A DNA stretch of 29,087 nucleotides from Stenocarpella maydis. Lineage: Eukaryota; Ascomycota; Sordariomycetes; Diaporthales; Diaporthaceae. A program made the translations under genes and the position numbers. Shown in pieces: positions 20,714-29,087 of this stretch (position 1 is the first letter of the stretch; each line of letters starts with the position of its first letter). The stretch covers positions 22,050-51,136 of the forward strand of contig NQMI01000223.1 in NCBI GenBank assembly GCA_002270565.1, written 5' to 3'. The notes beneath the pieces are model-generated. The model worked only from the letters and a program-made list of their open reading frames with translations, made no database searches and had not been told where the DNA came from.

Positions 20714-22079
20714 AAGTCGTACTCAGCCAATTCTGAGGATTGACTGAGCAAGGAGGAAACTAGAGTATGCGCGAAGGTGCTCGCGACCTGCGTCTTTAAT
20801 ATTTGGGATCTCCACTGCAGCCAACGGCCCCCAAGTTTGTGGGCAGATGTTCCAAGCTGGGTGGGCGGACCATGACCGGCTGCTGGATTAGGAAATTTTC
20901 TGCATGGACAGACGAATTTATTGCAGTGTGGGTCCTGCGAACATGGGTCATCGCAGACAAGCCAGGTGAATCTGAGGGAGATATAGGAGATATCGCAAGA
21001 TAAGGGGATGTGGTGCAAGGTGTGGCCCTGGGAAAGGAGTTGACACCAAACAGAATCCTGCGATTTGAGTCCCATGCATAGCAAAATTGCACGATCCTCT
21101 GCATGAACAGGCTTCAATTTCAAAATCATGGGCAGGCAGTCCATGCACGAAAACTACCTCGGTACGGACTGCGTGGCGGTCAGTGCAATTCTTACTGACA
21201 AGTGACAATTGCCATGTGACATATCAATGTTGTCCATCCGTTGACCATTTTGGGAGGGAAGTACTATATAAGTGATGTCAGCTGGTGGTACAAAGCACGT
21301 CAGTACTTATCTCGCTTAGCTGTATGTGGCAACTGATATGCTGAACTCTATAAAAGCACCATAGAGGCCGGCAGTTAAAAAATGTACGAAATCTTGGAAG
21401 TCAACAAGAACACGACCCTTAAATCCACCATAGACCCGGTTTCAATTCTGCCCATGGACCTCTTTTCAGCCTAGCGCCCGAATCCGACGCGGTCTGTGGG
21501 ACGAAGTCCGAGGGCGCTCAAGGAGTCCGAGAGTGCCTCACGCATTGCCAAGCCACTACGTTTAAAGTTTATTTGATAGCCGTAGGACCCCCACGGAACC
21601 CACTTAGAGGGCAGAAACGAGCAGTTGGTGGAATCGATTTGATTGAAGAGAAGAAGCGAGCATACAAGCTGAAGCCCCCGTGCGCTATTTATGGGGAAAA
21701 TAGCGGGCCCTATAGCGTGACATATGTATATAGACTGCACTAAAATCTGGAGAGTGTTCTGGAATACTGTACCTTTTGTTAGGAACACATACATAGCTAT
21801 AGTGCCGCGGCTATGTGTTGTGATATCCCCTCCTACTTCACCATAGCTGGTTTCATTTTTCATCCAGTCATAATCCCCTAAGAAAAAAAGACCTATAATA
21901 TTCCCTTTATATATCTATAAATGCTTAAAAACACATATAGAAAACATAATGCTGATAATAAAAATTTCAATAATATAATGGCTACTAATAAATCAGTAAT
22001 AGCCTTATGATAAGGCTAATTAAGACTAGTTAACTTCAAGCCGCACATAGGCTGGAACCCATCAAGATGAGTAGCCAAA
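20714..22079. other. Intergenic, upstream of the FAD oxidase
   Basis: The proximal part is the oxidase's upstream region. Two plus-strand TATA-like elements, CTATATAAG near 21265 and CTATAAAAG near 21348, face right. The second lies about 35 bases before a 30-codon frame (21382-21474) of no clear family. A 130-residue minus-strand frame at 21471-21863 has no recognisable content. 21880-22030 is AT-rich. I can name no gene here. Confidence 0.4.
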
Positions 22080-23100
22080 GGCCAACACCGACGAATAGCC
22101 ATATGGCGAAAAGAAATATGGCCTCTCGTTTACAAAATTTCGAGGACAAGCAAAGCCCTCCCCGGCTTTACCGTAGCCCTGGGCATACCCGATAGATGGA
22201 GCTCTTCGTCCCCCACAACCAGACCACCTCCGCTCCAATTGAGCCGCGGTGCTGCACTCCCAGCTATCGGTGTCCACGCGCAGAACTTATAATTCTCGTG
22301 ATCCGCACGTAGATCGTTGATAGGCGCACTACATGTGGCGAGCTGCCCGTCAAACAAGAGGCCTATGTGTTGTTCCTTCCAGAGCAGCGTTGGGAGTTGC
22401 GAGACCAAGTCGCTGAGAATTGCGCTCACATCTGAAATGCTACATGTCAAGCCCTGCGACGCATCGTCTGCCGGTATGAGCCTGTCTCCGTCTCGTTGCA
22501 CCATCCTCAGGCGTCTGTTCCAAATACCAGTGTTGGCTCGGGAGCGGCCAGAAGATATGCTCCTGGATGTGTTTGACAAAAGTTTTGCCGTCGCAGAGTC
22601 GTTTTACGAGCATTTGAGTCCAGTGAATGCTGCTCCCATACGCAAAGCCCTCGCCTGACTCAAAAATGAGAGGAATTCAGAAATTCTTGACAGTATAGTC
22701 TGCGTCCTCGGCAATCTTCGGCTTTTAGGCCAGGTCTGAAGCAAGATACTCGCCGACCAACAGAGTATCGAGACCAGAAGGCCCGCTTGTGTGAAACAGC
22801 AGGTGACGTAGCGTTATATCAATAGTTGGCTGGTCGGCGGAGTATAAGGGACTTGTTACCGAGAGCACCGCCCCGAGTGAGAAGAGGGAGACTTTTGAGC
22901 TCCGGGAGGTAACTGTAGTTGGGCTCATCAAGAGTGATTCACCCCCACTCAACAAGTTGCAAAGCTGCTGTGTGAATTATATACTACTTCCCAGCTGAGA
23001 CGAGCACAATTGTACTATCAAGGTGGAGCGGCGAAGCTTCCGCTTTCAAGGATTTGATAACCTGGCGCATGATGGTACAGCACGTCGCCTGTCGTATGTC
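22080..23100 (-). pseudogene. Broken serine hydrolase of the beta-lactamase/LovD acyltransferase family
   Basis: A fragmented member of the beta-lactamase-fold family that includes LovD-type acyltransferases and fungal esterases. Minus-strand pieces in family order are TTGDVLYHHAPGYQ (about 23095), VSAGK (SxxK nucleophile motif, about 22990), AALQLVEWG and ITLDEPNYSYLPEL, then ITLRHLLFHTSG (about 22820). After these come EGFAYGSSIHW (the Tyr motif, about 22645), KTFVKHIQEHIFWPL, and finally PADDASQGLTCSISDVSAIL with LNWSGGGLVV and SGMP near 22200. The pieces lie in different frames, so at least four frameshifts plus internal stops break the gene, and no single frame covers more than 150 codons. 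Catalytic motifs survive as text, but no functional product is possible. Its position near the FAD oxidase might mean a former metabolite cluster. Confidence 0.75.
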
Positions 23101-23750
23101 AGAGCGGCTGCAGATATCCAGGTCCCACCTTCTGTATTTACACAATACCTTTTACATCAATCACTAAGCCAATAGCACCCAGAACCCCCTCCTCGTTATT
23201 GATTACTATTATATAGGCGAGTTTCGACTCGAAAGACTCTATTGTATTGGGGGGGGGGCAGGGTGTGTGACCAACTATTCAGATATACAAGGCCCAAGGA
23301 TTGTTTTGCGCGTAACAAAAATGACAATTCTTCAAGGGTGATTTGGGCAAGGGAATGAGGTGGTCGAAGCTTCTCGCCTACGTTGATTCATATAGTGAGG
23401 AGCACATGCTGCTGCCTAAGATATACCTAGGTAGCTCAACTCCTCCCGTATGCAGTATGGGTTTGAAACGCCATCCTGATACCAGCCTGATGTGGTCAGC
23501 CGCCTTCATCGACCCAAACCCAGCGTACTTTTGGGCTGAGGATGCTAAAAGACATGTAGTAGCATCAATAGGCATCATACCCATGTCTGTATACTCCGAG
23601 ACCACGAATGAGCTCACTCTATACAAATACCTGGGTAAGCACTCCATTCAATTAAACGCGTATACCGAGTTCTTCCAACAACCGTGGCGCTAGATTCGGG
23701 ATGCCGTCGCCCGAATGCGAGCCTCTGGGTCAGTTCCAAGTCTGCCTGGT
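23101..23750. other. Intergenic with an unassigned ORF 23343-23693 (+)
   Basis: A 116-residue frame starts MGKGMRWSKLLAYVDSYSEE and ends FFQQPWR. It has no signal peptide, membrane segment or motif I know, and may be the trace of a longer gene. A run of ten G lies at 23249-23258. I see no RNA gene. Confidence 0.3.
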
Positions 23751-23756
23751 CCATTT

Positions 23757-25007
23757 TCACCGCATCTTGAGCTCCTGGCACTTACTCTCATCCCAACATT
23801 CTCCGTCCGTAATCCCGTGCACATAGGGCCTCGCCGGCTAACGTCCCTGGCCCACTTTCGGCCCCCCTGATTCGGCCCCCCTTTCCCACACAAACTCACA
23901 CATTTCAAACAGTAATATTAAATTCAAATACAATTCTGTAACCCTAACCTTAGACTTAAATAATAGAATTTTAAAAGAATTATAATAAAATATTTTTTAA
24001 AAATAAATATATAATATTATTATTTTTGAAATAACTCTTAAATTTTATATATTTAGATTGTTAAAGATTCCTAAAAAAATATATAGAAGCACTAACATAT
24101 TAGCTATAACTTATTTTCCTTAATATTATATTATAGAATTTAGGTAAAATTTTATTTCTTGAAAATAATACTATTTAATCTGTGTATTATTAAATATTTT
24201 AGATGTTTTTATCATAAATATATTCTTTTATTAATAAGAACTTAATATTAGTTTTTCTTATAGAAACTTTTCTTTAAGAAAAATATAAAAGCTAAGTTTT
24301 CTATTTATAAAATTTTTATTATTAATGTTTAATAATTATTTTATATATTTTATTATATAAATATTTTATAAATTTTATATGTAACTAAATAAATTCAAAA
24401 ATAATATTGTTAAGAACTCCTTATATTATCTTAGTAGTCCTTAATAATTTAATACTAATATATTTAGAAACTAGTTTTAAAATATAGATTTAGTAATACA
24501 TTAGGGAAGTATAGTATATATAGATATTATCCTATTATATATATAAATTTAAAAATTAGGTATTTTTAATATTTTTATGTAATTAATAATAGGTAGTTAA
24601 AAAGGGGGTGTTTAGTATGAGAAGTGGGGGGGCCGAATCAGGGGAGGGGCCCGAAAGTTGGCTAGGGACGTTAGTGTCCAATAGGATCCTCCCTTATCCT
24701 GCCTCACCACGAGTGGCACTCTCCCACCCTTTACTAATATCAACTTATCACCGTCCTTCGCCTGCTCCAGAACAAGGCAGAGATAGCCGTGCACTCCTCT
24801 CGCTAACCTCCGCTCATAGGCTCCCTCCAACAAGGGGAAAAACTCGCTAACCCGATTCCATGTCTTATACACAGAGCCAACAAAAGCCAAAAGCTTCAGC
24901 TTGCCGTCCGCACGCCAACAGTGAAGCTTTCTATTTACACCATAAGGTGGCAAAGTTTCTCGTGCTTGGATTGGTTCAAATATAAGCGAGGTGCCTAAAT
25001 TAATCAA
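23757..25007 (-). pseudogene. C-terminal remnant of a HET-type heterokaryon incompatibility gene, interrupted by a transposon
   Basis: HET-domain proteins act in fungal non-self recognition and programmed cell death. The minus-strand frame from 25007 to 24675 carries the family's C-terminal region: LARGVHGYLCLVLEQAKDGD, then LILVKGGRVPLVVRQ and GGSYWT. The frame then enters a transposon at 24674. On the far side (from 23837) the sequence resumes with GEA, and after a one-base frame slip continues YVHGITDGECW, ending at the TGA at 23757-23759. Together these match the closing GxY..LVGEAYVHGIMDGE pattern of HET proteins. The N-terminal HET domain is not visible upstream to 26 kb, so the gene is truncated, interrupted and frameshifted. 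Confidence 0.72.
23841..24671. mobile_element. 831-bp TIR element with TA duplication, inserted in the HET gene
   Basis: The left end reads ACGTCCCTGGCCCACTTTCG. The right end in reverse complement reads ACGTCCCTAGCCAACTTTCG. Similarity continues through CTGATTCGGCCCCCC for about 60 bases in total. The element is bounded by TA at 23839-23840 and TA at 24672-24673. TA duplication and an ACGT terminus fit the Tc1/mariner-pogo group. The interior (23930-24600) is extremely AT-rich with no coding frame, so it is a non-autonomous or RIP-ruined copy. Removing it leaves one TA and rejoins the HET reading frame, which independently supports the boundaries. Confidence 0.82.
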
Positions 25008-26041
25008 TCAATATATTTCTCAATATACTATACATACCTCGGGAGGACGTCATTAACATCGCAATGGCGAGGAAGGGGGTGAGAACTACCTAGGTACTTT
25101 GCTAGCCACTACGCGCCATATAAGTGAGAAAGCTCCGACTCTTCGTTACCATTTTTCCGTTTTGCTTTATTAGGGGTACTTCCTCACTACGCTTATTCCT
25201 TGGCTATTATGCTGGAGCTGTTTACTTAGCCTATAGCTAGGAAGATACGTAACCCGAGGGTACCAATTGAATGCAACGGCCGAAGCTCTATTTTATACTT
25301 TAGTATAAGACGGAAGTGAGAGATTGTATGGAGATGAATCCGCGTGCGACCTCCCAGGTAGTTTCCTGTCCTCTGGAACCATCTCATCTCTGCTCTGTTC
25401 TGTCAATTGCACGAACATTCTAAGTTTCATCCCACATCCTCAACCTGAAGGTTTGCCGTGACATTTGTCCAGTCGTAGCCGCTGATGCGGGCTAAAGAAT
25501 TTGCTCAACTCTCTGTAACTTGGTCATAAAAAGAGATGTTTACTTTGGTTGCAAAGCATTAAGCATCTTTTGCTGTGAGGGGTAATTTCTACAACTATCC
25601 AGACCAGACAGACCAGACAGAGCTATTCAACGCCAGCTTGGACCTCCTTCCTTCCTTCCTTTCTTTTAGGCTAGGCTTCTCTGGAAATCCACATGATTTG
25701 GTGCAAGTCTTGAGCCATGGTGCCGTAGATCTCAAACGATGTTTTACTTCTTGAAGAGTGCGGAGAAGGGAAGGCGGTATTGTGGGGATGTGCTTATAAA
25801 ATTACACTTCTTTATGGGGCAGCAGACTGACTCGCAATAGTGAACAGGCGGGGGTTTTAACTTCCGTTTTCCACGGATGTTTCGGAATGCACCGGCTTGA
25901 AACCCAACCTTGTGCTCACGTCAGCCCCTTGTGGTATGATCCTATGCGGTCTCTCGTCTCGACGCTGCTCCGATTTCTCTCACTGCCTATAGACTCCGCC
26001 CTTTCGAGCCCGAATCACTATTCAACAATACCAGGCGCACG
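25008..26041. other. Intergenic, upstream of the transporter
   Basis: No gene is recognisable. Small features are a short tandem GACCAGACA repeat at 25603-25620, a CCTT tract near 25648-25664 and a TATA-like CTTATAAAATT near 25793, about 245 bases before the transporter ATG. No upstream HET domain could be found here. Confidence 0.45.
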
Positions 26042-27960
26042 ATGGAACACGAAGACGATGTGGATTCGGATACTGCTCCTCTCGTGGGGGAGCACATCTC
26101 GGACTCTGTGGAGGCTACGGTAGCTGTTAGAAAACCAAGCAGATGGGACTTCTTCGTCTTGACGGTTCCATTTTTTGGGTCAGTGATCAGTGTACAAAGC
26201 CCAAACTCCGAGAGGCCGGCTAACCAGACATGGTTCATAGACTACAACTTGCTTGGACGGTCCAGCAGGTGTATGGCATTGTGAGTTGCCACCAAACTGT
26301 ACCACCCTGTTAAAATACTGGGAACTCACGGCAGCCCCCTAGCCTTACTTGTCCTCGCTCGGGATACCTAACACTCAGATGCCCATTTTTGTGCTGTCTG
26401 GCCCTCTAGCAGGTCTAATTGGGCCGCCTGTTGTCGCAGCGCTCAGCGACCTATGCAATGGTTCTTGGGGTAGGAGGAAACCATTCATTTTCATCGGCGG
26501 GCTGGGGACCATCGCCTCTTTTCTCGTCTTGGCAGCCGCTGAGTCTCTGTCACTCAGTCTGGAGCTCAGCATCTTTGGCTCCACGCCGAAGGAAGGTCCG
26601 AGAACAACCACGCACGTTATTGCCGGTTTGAGCATATATGCCCTGAATTTCTCCATCCAGCCTCTCTCGCTTGGTCTTCGTGCTTCAGTGGTTGACTGCT
26701 TTCGTCCGCAACACCAGCCTTCTGCGATGCTGTGGGTCAGCCGCTTCTCGGCCCTGGGCTCAGTATTCGTCGCTCTCGTCGGCCTGGGTTACAGCCCAGC
26801 TTTCTGGGATCTTAGTGTTGTGGTCACGTCAGTTCTGGTCCTGCTTCTATGCGTCGCGGCCATGACAGATACTGCAAGATTCAGACTACCGCAGTATGCG
26901 GGCCGAATGAAGGATAGAATTACTGGCCACGTCTCGTTGTATGATCATGTGTGTGGCCTTGTCAAGAAGGCTCGCAACCTGCCACCCATGACAAGACAGA
27001 CGTGTCGCGTACAGCTAGTCTCATGGTTCGCTTGGTTCCTGGTCCTGCATTACACCAGCGCGTAAGTTGCTGATCCACTCTCGCCCAATGTCGTTGGTCG
27101 AGTGTCTGGGAAAGTTTTGTGTACTAATCAGAGCATCAAATTAACAGGCTCACTTCTTTTGTCTGTTCGTACCTCCTCCCCCATTTCCACTCCCTTCAAA
27201 TTGAAGTGACAACACTGACTGTATCTTAGATCAAGGCAAAGATGTTTCCGTTCTCGAGAGTAAACCATCACAGATGACACAATCTGAACCAGCAAGAGCA
27301 ATGTCTCGCGTCGCATTGATCTTCCACACTGCCGCCTTAGGAGTCCTCTTGGCCGTCTCAATAGTCTGGCGACGATCTGGAAATCCAAGACAGGCCCACG
27401 CCAAGATAGCCAGTGAGAGTATAATCCCCGGGCACAACATCAAACTATCCCACACACACAACACACTCATGAGCTGGGTTTGGAAACCAAGCATGGCGGC
27501 CCTGGCGGCCTCGCTGACCGGAATGTGTCTGCTTGTCTTCATGTCCACCAGGCCGTTCCCGTCCGCCATCGCGACCGCGGTGTCATTACTGCTCGGTGGG
27601 AATGGAATACTGTTTGCGTTATCCAACTGGGTGCCATATGCGCTGATTGCGTCCGAGGCTTCTGCAAAAGCTCGGCCAAGGCTCCTTGCAACGGGAAAAA
27701 GTGGTGTCACGGTAGATGACGGCGACATCACAATGTTGTCTGCGGATGGCGAGGGCGGTGACTGCGATAAGGCGGGGCCTCGCGACGACATTCCTTTACT
27801 TCTGGCGGTGCATAACATGGCGATAACGGTGCCCCAAATTGTGGCATCGGTGGCAAGCTGGGTCTTGATGCAATTGCTGGCGGTCTTTGGCCTTGACCAG
27901 GATGTCGTCTGGGTGTTTGCGCTGTGTATCCCACCTGCGCTGTGGGCGGCTTGCCTCTAA
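26042..27960 (+). CDS. Sucrose/alpha-glucoside transporter of the GPH/SUT type, five exons
   Basis: Plasma-membrane proton-sugar symporter of the SUT/GPH branch of the major facilitator superfamily, probably importing sucrose or a related glucoside. Exons 26042-26178, 26241-26280, 26343-27061, 27148-27164 and 27230-27960 total 1644 nt, giving 547 residues. Introns are 26179-26240 (GTCAGT..CATAG), 26281-26342 (GTGAGT..CCTAG), 27062-27147 (GTAAGT..AACAG) and 27165-27229 (GTTCGT, CTGAC branch, CTTAG). Splicing restores the family motif FFGLQLAWTVQQVYGIPYLS (helix 1) followed by SLGIPNTQMPIFVLSGPLAG. SWGRRKPFIFIGG is the conserved loop 2-3 RxGRR motif, and NWVPYALIASE and LLAVHNMAITVPQIVAS are the C-terminal helix signatures. 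A charged loop (about residues 440-480) precedes the last pair of helices. Exon 2 is 40 nt and exon 4 only 17 nt. Confidence 0.88.
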
Positions 27961-28305
27961 CTAGATTATCGGAAAATTGTACACAGATCAAGTTTCTTCC
28001 ACTGCATATACCTAGGTAATGCTTGCTCCCCTCAATCAGCACGAGTGACCACCTGATCGGAGCAGTATCCTTGCCGGTCCTCAATGGTTGACTTGGCCAG
28101 CTGGCGTCATTCATTCTCAGCTTCCAATGAGCCCTCTCCGCACACACGCGGAAATCCGCGACCTAAAATAATTTGAGCAGACAGACACATAAAAATTCCC
28201 ATAAGGTCAATACTGTACCCATCTCAAAAGGTAAGCTTTTGTCAGAAATTACTGGCCGGCAGCGGGAAGTAAATAATTGCAGGTGGTACGCGGTCATGGT
28301 TCACC
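27961..28305. other. Intergenic, 3' of the transporter
   Basis: It should hold the transporter's 3' UTR. The sequence is ordinary until the terminal-repeat element starts at about 28306. I see no gene. Confidence 0.45.
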
Positions 28306-29087
28306 CACCCAGCTATTTGTATAGGCGCACCCAGTATAAGGAATTAAGCGTATAGCGCACCTAGTTGTCTTGTACCGCTAGCTCCTCAACCCCGCACCAG
28401 GCCCCACCTTACCCTTAGCTGGGTATAAACCTCCGCCAGGGTAATAAAGGTTAATTTTTCACGTACCATTACATCAAGACCCATTTTAACCCACACAACC
28501 CAAAGTGCCTTATTTTATTAATAGTATTTACTAAATTTAAAGTACTTATAGTTATACTTCAAAATAAGCATAGAGTAATATATAATAAGAAGTATTTAAA
28601 AGCTATAATATAAGGTATTAGGAAGTAGCTACCCTACTTTCTTATATAAAAAACGTTTATATATACCCTGCTAAAACCCTTAAACTACGCTTAAATTAAA
28701 TGAATTTTTCAGGTTTTAATTATAACTATATAAATAAGTTAGGGTTTTTTCGGAATTTCCAGATTTTTCTTTACTTAATTATTTAAGAAATTTAATTTTA
28801 GACCCTTATAATTTTTTTTAAAATAGCTTATATAAGAAAAATCTAAAAATTAAGCAAAAAAAACTATAACTAAACTATATAAATTTTAAGCTACCCTAAA
28901 ATTTATATCTATTTTAGGCTTATTTTAAGGATTTTAGGATAAACATTTTTTATATACAAAATTAGGATAACTATATATAATACCTAGCTACTTTTTAATG
29001 AATTATATTAATTTCATTCTTCATACTATATATAAGTATAATAAAGGTCTCAAATACTTTAAAATAAGAATTAGAGAGATATTAATT
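28306..29087. mobile_element. Left end of a TIR element running off the window
   Basis: It starts CACCCAGCTATTTGTATAGG followed by CGCACCCAGTATAAGGAATT. The reverse complement of this matches the right end of the 17.5-18.0 kb element (TACTGGGTGCGCCTATA with CGCTTAATT before it). The inner module CTAGCTCC..CTTACCCTTAGCTGGGTA (28378-28425) matches 17579-17627 in the same orientation. From about 28500 it becomes extremely AT-rich with no open frame. The right end is beyond the window, so size and coding capacity are unknown. Confidence 0.62.

Noticed and set aside
21382..21474. 30-codon frame MYEILEVNKNTTLK.. resembling the start of a J domain
   Set aside because: The resemblance covers about 12 residues; the HPD motif and helices do not follow in any frame, so it is probably chance despite the upstream TATA-like box.
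23200..23240. GTTTCGACTC resembling a tRNA B box
   Set aside because: No A box or acceptor stem at proper spacing; no cloverleaf can be drawn.
1..29087. CRISPR array, integron, phage or bacterial operon features
   Set aside because: No regular spacer array or prokaryotic gene organisation; spliceosomal introns and RIP indicate a fungal nuclear genome.

Overview
The window reads as nuclear DNA of a filamentous ascomycete (Pezizomycotina, most likely a Sordariomycete; that rank is inference). The evidence is short GT-AG introns of 50-180 bases with CTRAC-type branch sites, GC-rich third codon positions in the live genes, a Zn2Cys6/AflR-type regulator, a fungal Erb1 and an Erv29/SURF4 protein. 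Long TA-rich tracts carry transposon genes whose stops are almost all TAA or TAG, the usual mark of repeat-induced point mutation (RIP).

Layout. 1-1.8 kb is a RIP-degraded reading frame on the minus strand. 2.6-11.4 kb is a gene-dense GC-rich island with a secreted SGNH/GDSL esterase (+), ribosome-biogenesis factor Erb1 (-), an AflR-type Zn2Cys6 transcription factor (+) and the ER cargo receptor Erv29/SURF4 (-). 13.05-18.0 kb is a nest of dead transposons: a Fot1/pogo-type DNA transposon, a 31-N assembly gap, the LTR and gag of a Ty3-like retroelement, a 519-bp MITE with the same terminal repeats as the Fot1-like element, and a second, unrelated terminal-inverted-repeat element. 18.8-20.7 kb holds a four-exon berberine-bridge-type FAD oxidase (-). 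22.1-23.1 kb is the wreck of a LovD/beta-lactamase-fold serine hydrolase (-). 23.75-25.0 kb is the C-terminal end of a HET-type heterokaryon-incompatibility gene (-), split by an 831-bp transposon whose TA target duplication is still visible. 26.0-28.0 kb is a five-exon sucrose/alpha-glucoside transporter of the GPH/SUT type (+). From 28.3 kb another AT-rich element, related to the one at 17.5-18.0 kb, runs off the window.

How the genes fit together. erb1 and erv29 are housekeeping genes and anchor the island. The AflR-type regulator sits between them with no polyketide synthase or other core biosynthetic gene in view, so it is either an orphan regulator or acts on a remote cluster. The FAD oxidase, the dead LovD-like hydrolase, the dead HET gene and the sugar transporter form a loose accessory zone between transposon blocks. 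It looks like an eroding accessory segment and not an intact pathway. I found no convincing new defence or mobile system. The most informative observations are the TE insertion in the HET gene, the autonomous/MITE pair, and a 17-nt microexon in the transporter.

All gene models were built by eye from splice signals, reading-frame continuity and remembered family motifs. No alignment or search was run.
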